A DNA stretch of 64,000 nt, taken from contig NW_004955404.1 in the NCBI RefSeq assembly GCF_000276665.1, forward strand, positions 35,976,281 through 36,040,280. Direction: 5' to 3'. This document shows positions 56,787 through 64,000 of the stretch, one piece after another; within the stretch, counting starts at the first letter, position 1; each line of letters opens with the position of its first letter. The position numbers and the translations under genes were made by a program. The notes beneath the pieces were generated by a model. That model did not search any database and was not told where the DNA came from. It worked only from the letters and a program-made list of their open reading frames with translations. This stretch comes from Chinchilla lanigera. Taxonomy: Eukaryota; Chordata; Mammalia; Rodentia; Chinchillidae.

Positions 56787-59058
56787 TTTATTAAAGGGAT
56801 TCAGTCAAAGAAAATCATGAAAAATAAATAATCAATATTTGTCAGCTTATTGTGCTTATATCTGATGCTGGAGTTTCACACTCAAAGAGCATGAAGTCAA
56901 CCAGAGATGACACATGGAAAGTGGAGGAGAACAGGAAGGGTGGAACCCATGAGAAGAAACTTGATTCCCACAGGATGAACGACCTCAGTTCTTGTTGACT
57001 CTGCCTTTGGGATTGAAAGTATTCTGCAATAGCCAGGCCACTTCATCACAAAGCCAAGCAAACAACTGAGATCTGTACATCAGAGGAGCTAAGGGATAAT
57101 CCAGGGAAATGTAGAGATTATTTTCCATCTACGCTGTGAATCCACAAATCAGTCATAAGATTGAAATAAATCGCTGCTTGTTCCCTTTTGCCCTGAAAAT
57201 CTCCAAAACCTTCTTTGTGTTCCTCTTGAACTAGAAATATGTTGAGAAATTGGTTTAACCAATTTGACATAGTGCAAAACCATCATGCTTTCAGGTTTGC
57301 TTTTTTTCCTCAACTCACTAATGTTTTCTTCACCAATTATTATTTACTTGTGATAGGTGCCCATGTAAATATGTATTAGAAAGTTTGGGAGAATGAATCA
57401 TATAAAAAAGAAAGAAATCTTCAACTTCTTATACCAAATAAGTTTCTCTTTTTTTCTGTTTTTCATTCACACTCTTAGTTGTATATAAATCACATTTGTG
57501 AGAAAGAACCCTCACTTTAGGTGGGTACCATATGCACCTTTTATTAATCTGGATTTTTCTACACATTTTAAGTGGTTAAATCAATACCACAAAATTTATT
57601 ATTACTCTTTTGTAGAAATTCCATATTATATAATATATATAAAAGTGAAAACCATTATTGATCTTTATAAATGAAGTATTGTTCCTCTAAAGGTGGTAAG
57701 TAATCTACCAAATTAATAGACAGAGTTGCCAAAAAAATCTTCTTTTTGATAACACACCAAATGATGATTAGGTTTTTTAATAAAATAATTAAATACAAGA
57801 AAATGACAGACTAAATAGCCTGCATTCTTGCCTTGATATATTTTCTTTTTACTTATAAATTTTGTTAGAATAAATATCTCTTTATATATTTCTGCCTAAT
57901 GTCCAAGAAGACCATCATATTTCAGATAGATTGATGCAATGTGACTAGCTTATGCTTACATAAATAGAGTTGTATTGTGTTAAATATATCATCTGCCAAA
58001 ATGTTCATATGTACTACACTGCAACTTCACATGATCTATTATTTTTCTTTGTATATTTTATGGTCTTCCTAGAAGCTCAGTTGTGCTCACATTATTTTAT
58101 GAAATTTTGTGTTTTCCAGGTCATCTCCTTGATTGATAGAGCATGATACCCACAAATGATCTGTAGCTATTGTTTGCTACTGTGCAAAATCAGTAATTAT
58201 TTTCAATGTCAGTCTGTAACTTATAGCTGATATTTCCTGTAAAAATCATGGAAAAATTATTTCCTTTTGGGATTTTACTTTCAAAAGATAATATCTGAAA
58301 TTTGAGATATCAAATTTAATAATTACATACCAGTGTATTTTAATGGTTTATGACAATATTTGAAATAAATGAAGCAGTAAATATTTGATCTACAATGAAG
58401 TAGATAGAGCTATAGATGTGGATATGAATATATGTTATGCTTTCGTAAAGTGCTTACATGATCATTAACAGATACAGGAATTTAAATCAAAGGAAATAAA
58501 TACTCACTTTGATATTGCTATAAACTGCTTTGTTATCTTCAGACAAATAGGGTTTTGCTATTATGCAATGAACATACATTTTTTCCTCTCAGTTTATATC
58601 TTACAAATATCTTTTGTCCCTTCTTGTTTGTCTGCACCCCTACAGTTATTTGTCTGGGAAACTCTGCAGAAAAGAAGAGCAGACTGTCCTTAAAATCTAA
58701 CCAGGCAGAAAACCTTTCAACAGGCAAGTACATCATCAAATTTTGGAAATATTTCCTATATTATGAAGTTGGAAAGCTAAATGATACTTTTATGATAACA
58801 TTTAAAAATATTTAGCAGTATTATTATTCATTTTTTAAAATTAAAATCTCATTTAAAATTAAAATCTCTCTCTTCTAGTTTCATCACTCTCTCAAATCTG
58901 AAAGCCATACAAAACAAATCTAAACAAAAACCTATTTTAAAAATAGAAGCCAACATTCTCAAACATCTATGAGAAAAGTTTTTTCTATAATACTTTGAAA
59001 TACCAGATATGTTATTTCAGCTAAAAGATATAGAAATAAAATGCTTCCCACAACTTCT

Positions 59059-59131
59059 TATAAAAGCAGGTGGACCTGTCTTGGTCCTGGTGTTTCATAG
59101 TGCGCTGCTCACCGCAGTCCGAAAGCACACT
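59059..59131 (+). promoter_or_regulatory. TATA-like box followed by a GC-rich inverted repeat
   Basis: TATAAAAGCAGG (59,059-59,070) precedes by about 30 bp a locally GC/CpG-rich segment with nested complementary arms: AGTGC...GCACACT outside and CTGC...GCAG inside (59,099-59,131). It stands out from the AT-rich flanks. It may be the core of an old LTR promoter. There is no transcription evidence. Confidence 0.2.
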
Positions 59132-60834
59132 GCTTCCTAGCCATGTATGAAGGGGATTGATAGTTAGAAAAACCATACACTTTATATAGAAACAGATTAC
59201 AATTATGGTCCTAAGAAAAAAAAGGACTAAAGATATAGAACAAATCTTCAGGTGAATTCATTCTAGAAAAAATAAGAAATTCATATATATCGATATTGGC
59301 ACACTAAATTGTTCAAGTAGAAAAGAACCAAGGAATTCTTAGTTTATATATTACTCTCCAAATATATGCATAATCTAATCATATATTAAGATGATTTTTC
59401 ATCTGGAAAACATTAATATGTTTCTTTAAAAAGTTTAGTATTGAAATGCTCTATATCTCTCTTGGCTTTTATATCAATTACTAGTCAGTTTTTACAATTA
59501 TTATAATGTATAATAACATAGACATATAACTAGAAAAAGTATGTGAAATCCATTAGTGTTTACTAAAATGACACTTTTATCACCATGTGAATGTAAAACC
59601 AATAACATAATTTTATATAAAAGTGTCTAAATTCCAAACAATTAGTAAAGTGCCAGGAAAAAAACTATTGATAATTGGAAGTTCTATACCAGTCACGATA
59701 TAGTAATATATAAATGTACATCTCTCAAATATTGGTGCATTTACACATTTTAAAATATCCATTTTCTATCCAAAAGATGACAGTGGAGTCCTCATTCTTA
59801 TGTATACATAAAAATGTATACATTGGTAAAGTGTAATGTTTCTTGTGTATACATATATTCTTATGCTTCAAAGATAAGATGTGGGATTATTTTTTTCCAT
59901 CTGACTCATACAATTACTTATTTGTCGTTGCACTATCTGGTGGTATAATTTGGTGCTATTTGCAGTGGCTACTTTCTTTCACAAGCTGGATAATACTTTT
60001 ATTCTAAATATAAAAGGTGTTCCAGAAAAGATTAAATTCTAGCTTCTGTCTTCATGAATAAGGAGAAACATGCCCTATACTGTGTAAAACTTGAGACAGT
60101 GTCTTGACTAAATGGCAAATCATTTTTCCTTCAAATATTTTTTCTGTAAAAATATAACATGCTTATGAGATACACATGCATACTCATTCCTCAGTCAGTA
60201 CTTATGCAGTTTTTAGGAGATCCCTCTGGTTCAGCTATTAATCTGCATTTCATTCATTGCTAGTGAAAATGACATTTCAGAATTTCGATTAAATTTCTAT
60301 TAGAATACATCATTACAAGTCAATTTTAGCTATATTATTGGCTTTTAAAACATTTTAATTAAGTTATACCTGAAAATATCTAGTCCTGTTGGTAAAGTGT
60401 AATGTTTCACACATTAGCAATTGTCATGGCTTTGAACTACATCATTTATTTTTATTGCACTAGAAAAACTTGGCTTGTTGGTTTAGGTCATGAAACATTT
60501 ATACAGTTAACCTTCTCAGCACTAAAATCCATGATTCTTTGGTGGTCTCTCAGCAGACCGTATATTGCTTAATATTTTGTCCTCATGAATTGGAATATAA
60601 TTTAGTAATATACACTTCTAAAAATCTAAAATTGATCTGACTCCAGAAGCATAGAAATTAGTTACCTCATTTAAATGAGTTACTGCCTAATATGTCAGAA
60701 AATTTCATTCATTTTTGTGGTCTAATTACATCAATCAGTTGCATCTGATAATTTTTAAAGTAGGCTAGCTATGAATCACAAATACATAGACAATAAAATT
60801 ACATCGGTCATTCAGACCCTGTTTTATGAACTTA

Positions 60835-60884
60835 TATGGAAATTATGTCATAGCTACTTGTATGGAATTATGTCATAGCTACTT
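60835..60884. repeat. 25-26-bp tandem duplication
   Basis: TATGGAAATTATGTCATAGC and TACTTG (60,835-60,860) are followed directly by TATGGAATTATGTCATAGCT and ACTT. The copies differ by one A. Confidence 0.9.
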
Positions 60885-61336
60885 ATTAATATGAAATTAA
60901 TGCTCTTTTAAATTTGCCAAAGTGCAATTAATTTTAAAGGCCTTAAATTGCCTGCAACAAAGAAGTAGAACAAAGAAGTCTAAGCATCACTTGATACTTT
61001 TTAATTTTGATTTTCAAAACAAATAATGTACATTGGAAGATAACCTCATATTGGAATAACTGAAGTAAATTTAAAAGTACGCCTTGAAAATTTAAAATGC
61101 CTTTGCCAGTCTCCATGTGAAAATCTTTGAGATATCAAAGATCTATCTTTAGAAATTTCTTTAGAAATTTCTTCATTCTGTATGAATGTATACAACATCC
61201 TATGTGCTTGTGTATTTGTCACTTTTGAAAAAGGACTCGTAAAAGCATAACTGATATAAATGATGTTAGCAATTCAGAAGGAGCCCTCCAAGGTGTATTA
61301 TTGAAATAATCAGTTCTTTTTATTTTAGAACAATTT

Positions 61337-61434
61337 GGGGCTGGGGATTTAGCTCAGTGGCACAGCGCCTGCCTGGCAAGCGCAAGGTCGTGAGTTTGAT
61401 TCCTGGTACCGGAAAAAAAAATAAAATAAAAAAC
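61337..61434 (+). mobile_element. ID-family SINE, sense, full length and close to consensus
   Basis: GGGGCTGGGGATTTAGCTCA, GTGGCACAGCGCCTGCCTGG, CAAGGTCGTGAGTTTGATTC, CTGGTACCGG, then an AAATAAAATAAAA tail. A clear target-site duplication is not visible (AACAA occurs on both sides). Confidence 0.96.
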
Positions 61435-63668
61435 AACCAAATATCTTAGAATGATCTTCACTCTATATTTTCAGAAAATTTTCTTATTGGTCACTTTTTC
61501 TTTTAATTGTTTCCTGATTAATTATTTATGAGTTATTCTTTTTAGTGGCCCATTATACCTTATTTTTAATTAACAACTTTTTGCAGTATACAATATTTAC
61601 ATTCCTTGTGTGGAGTTATTCTTTATAACTAGACAGAATTCTGCTTGTTGGCAAGGATAATTTTAGTTTGTCTAAGTACTCAGAACAGTCTATTCATAAG
61701 AAAATGCTAAAAAAAAAAAAAAACCTGTTTGATGAAAGAAAATGCTTTCCAAATAAGAAGTCCCTTACTTATTTCTAGCTTATAGATTCTAAATAAAGAG
61801 CTATAGATTTCAACCTAGAGACTTGTACTTTTATTAATGGTGTATGGTCCCACAAGGAAATCACCTATGGATTAAAAATGTTATTTTCCCCCTCACTGTG
61901 AGAGAGAACAATGTAGAACTAAATGTTTATCATGCCAGAATATGATATTTTCCCTTCTCAAATAACAGAAACTTTTAAACAGGTAAAAGGAACAACCATA
62001 CATTGAGTGGTAGAATGTAATTATTCTAGGACACAGTAATGAAAGATACTAAGAGCACATTGTCTCCTTTAGGGTACCTTGTTTGGTTTGCTTTTTATTC
62101 AGAATTGGACTTCTGGTAAAAGTGGAAGGCAGAGAAGAGATCTTGGCTGAAAGGAATCCACTGCAGAACAACTTGCTGTCTAGAAAAATGTCAAGACCTG
62201 CAAGAATGGCTATGGCTGTAATTTGCCATGTGCACAGCACACATTGCTACACCCATAAAACCCCATTTCCTGGGTGCTGAATTTTTGGAATACCGGGAAC
62301 TCTTTATATCACAAGACATAACCTTTAACTGACATCCATTCTGGTACCATGAGCTGGTACTTCTCAATACCCTAATCTAATCCAAACTGCATTTGGATAG
62401 AGTACACCCAATTAACTGGAACCCTCACTGCCCCACTGCAGAGCTACTTCATCAGGGGATTTCGAAATTTAAATACATAATACATGGAGCATTATAGTAT
62501 CCAAAGTAGTTCAGTGTGACAAAGGGAGTTTGTAATAAATTAATTTGCATTTTAGGCTAGACTTGAATCATAGACATATGTTCAGTGTAACTTTCCCTAG
62601 TGTGGATAATATATAAGGAGCATTATTACAAGGTGGATCATTTCCTACCCACATGGAAAGTTCATTGTTTATGAAACAATATGCATATAATGTGCAACAG
62701 AGATGTTCTTCCCAAAGAAAAGAAGGGGCTAATTTATAGGCAACAAATCATTTAATATGTAATTTAGATTAAGGCGTAGAGATATTTGTCTACCCAAGTG
62801 AATCTCAAAATCAAGAGAGCTATTTTAAACAGCTAAAAATACATAGTTTTGAAGGGAAACAAGGTTCTGTCTTTAAATACTTTATACTGAGGTACATTTT
62901 GAGGTTAAAACTTAATGCATAAAGTATTTTTGTAAAGCTTCTTGGTAGAAAACACAGTGCCAACATTTAATAAAATGTTACCTAGAATTTGCTAGAAAAT
63001 ATATACTTTTAACCTCTGAGAATGAAATAGGTATCTGAAACAGTATATTGATTTTCTCATGCTTGAGATAGAAAATGAAATATGAAATATACAGAAAATT
63101 TTCTGTAGACCTGAAAGAAAATTCCCGGTGTAACAAGAAGAGTCTTAAGAATGAATTCCTCACGTTCCCATTTCTTAGTTATCAGAGTTCACATAAATCT
63201 AAGTACTACAACTAGGAGGCTGTGAGGAAAAATAGGTATTAATTAGATTAGCTCACCTTTAAATGGGCCCTAGATGCTACTAAATTCCTTCCAAGTGGTA
63301 TCTGGCCTAAACAGATCGTTGGCATTTGTTCTGTATTCAATAATGAACTCTCTTACTCAATTCTTATTTACCTTTTTAAATACTTGTAACTACTAGATAC
63401 CTCTTTAAATTCTTGAGACTTCTAATAAATATAATTACCTGCCCCTTTTTTTGCTTCTTTTCATTTGTCTTGATTGTTCTTTGTGCTGAAATATATAATT
63501 TTTGTTCTTTACTGTTTTCTAGTCTGTGTATGTTACTCTCCCTACAACTATGCACATTGGTTTGCTTTGTTTATTTTCTTTCTGTATCTAAATTACTTTA
63601 CCTTGACTTCATGAAATTCTTTATCTCCATTGCCTTTTCCAGTTTCCTGTATAATATACAAACTAAAA
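61435..63668. other. unique AT-rich DNA
   Basis: No recognised transposon. At 62,102-62,280 both strands are open for about 60 codons, preceded on + by a good acceptor-like tract (GTTTGCTTTTTATTCAG at 62,086-62,102). I recognise no protein in it. Confidence 0.5.
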
Positions 63669-63800
63669 CAGGGCATGGTGGTGCATGCCTGTAATCCCAG
63701 AACTCAAGTTGAGACAGGAGGATCGCCACAAGTTTGAGGCCAGCCTGGGCTACATAGTGAGTCCAAGGTCAGCCCAGACTATGTGGTGAGAATTTTTCTC
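63669..63800 (+). mobile_element. B1-type SINE, sense
   Basis: CAGGGCATGGTGGTGCATGC, TGTAATCCCAGAACTCAAGT, GAGGCCAGCCTGGGCTACAT, then AGTGAGTCCAAGGTCAGCCC (the duplicated internal segment). The usual poly(A) is replaced by a short AAATATACATA and the GATA microsatellite. Confidence 0.93.
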
Positions 63801-63806
63801 AAATAT

Positions 63807-63808
63807 AC

Positions 63809-63848
<40 letters not shown>

Positions 63849-63849
63849 A
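63807..63849. repeat. (GATA)n microsatellite at SINE tail
   Basis: About 10 ATAG/GATA units directly after the B1, a common fate of SINE tails. Confidence 0.96.
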
Positions 63850-64000
63850 TAAGAGTATAAAATTGATAGATGCCAAGTTAAATTAAATTAAACTGATGTG
63901 ACTTGAATTTTTACTACTAAACCTTACTATGCATTTCTATCTACTTGCTTTGTATTTTCCTTCATGTTTTCGCTAACATGGCCAGTTCTCTTTTTTTTTT

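Larger units (their letters stand above)
56785..61336. other. unique AT-rich DNA
   Basis: About 4.5 kb with no SINE. It holds the TATA-plus-inverted-repeat patch at 59,059, a tandem duplication at 60,835 and a pair of 20-bp direct repeats (59,823 and 60,389). The overlapping 86- and 66-codon frames at 58,539-58,815 show no family signature. No gene is seen. Confidence 0.55.

Overview
This window is mammalian nuclear DNA, almost certainly from a rodent. It is AT-rich throughout and I found no intact host protein-coding gene, no tRNA or rRNA gene and no CRISPR array. It reads as intergenic or deep intronic sequence built from unique AT-rich DNA plus layers of retroelements. The rodent call rests on two SINE families. 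One is a tRNA-Ala-derived ID family (about 18 copies) with an unusual 3' end (GAGTTCGGTTCC...GGTACCGG, then an A-rich tail). The other is a 7SL-derived B1 family carrying the internal quasi-duplication typical of rodent B1. No B2 or B4 SINEs were seen, which argues against mice, rats and hamsters. The ID consensus does not look like the squirrel or kangaroo-rat types I know. A beaver-like or other non-muroid rodent is my best guess, not a firm call.

Layout. 1-5.5 kb is unique AT-rich DNA with one old ID and a GA-rich tract. 5.5-10.4 kb is a dense retroelement block: an L1-5'UTR-like or LTR-like segment, an antisense endogenous retrovirus (ERV) remnant (LTR plus transmembrane-env pseudogene), then two head-to-tail degenerate L1 3' halves. 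10.4-23.9 kb is mostly unique DNA with scattered ID and B1 SINEs and two MaLR-type LTRs. 23.9-28.3 kb is antisense L1 material, interrupted by an ID that is itself split by an LTR. 28.3-44.2 kb is largely unique DNA with IDs, two more LTRs and microsatellites. 44.2-49.3 kb holds L1 5' and 3' fragments, a young ID with a perfect target-site duplication (TSD), and an antisense L1 5' region. 51.7-53.0 kb is a 5'-inverted (twin-primed) L1 that contains a 100-N assembly gap. 53.2-55.9 kb is a broken sense-strand class I-type ERV ending in a recognisable 3' LTR. 55.9-64 kb is unique DNA with a B1-ID composite, one ID, one B1 and microsatellites.

Nothing here looks like a new functional system. The most useful observations are structural. 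The two sides of the assembly gap overlap end-to-start by about 231 bp at about 98% identity, so the gap is probably an unmerged contig overlap. Several insertions have clean TSDs that date and order events. Two LTRs at about 25.5 and 37.7 kb belong to the same family, and one of them split an ID SINE.
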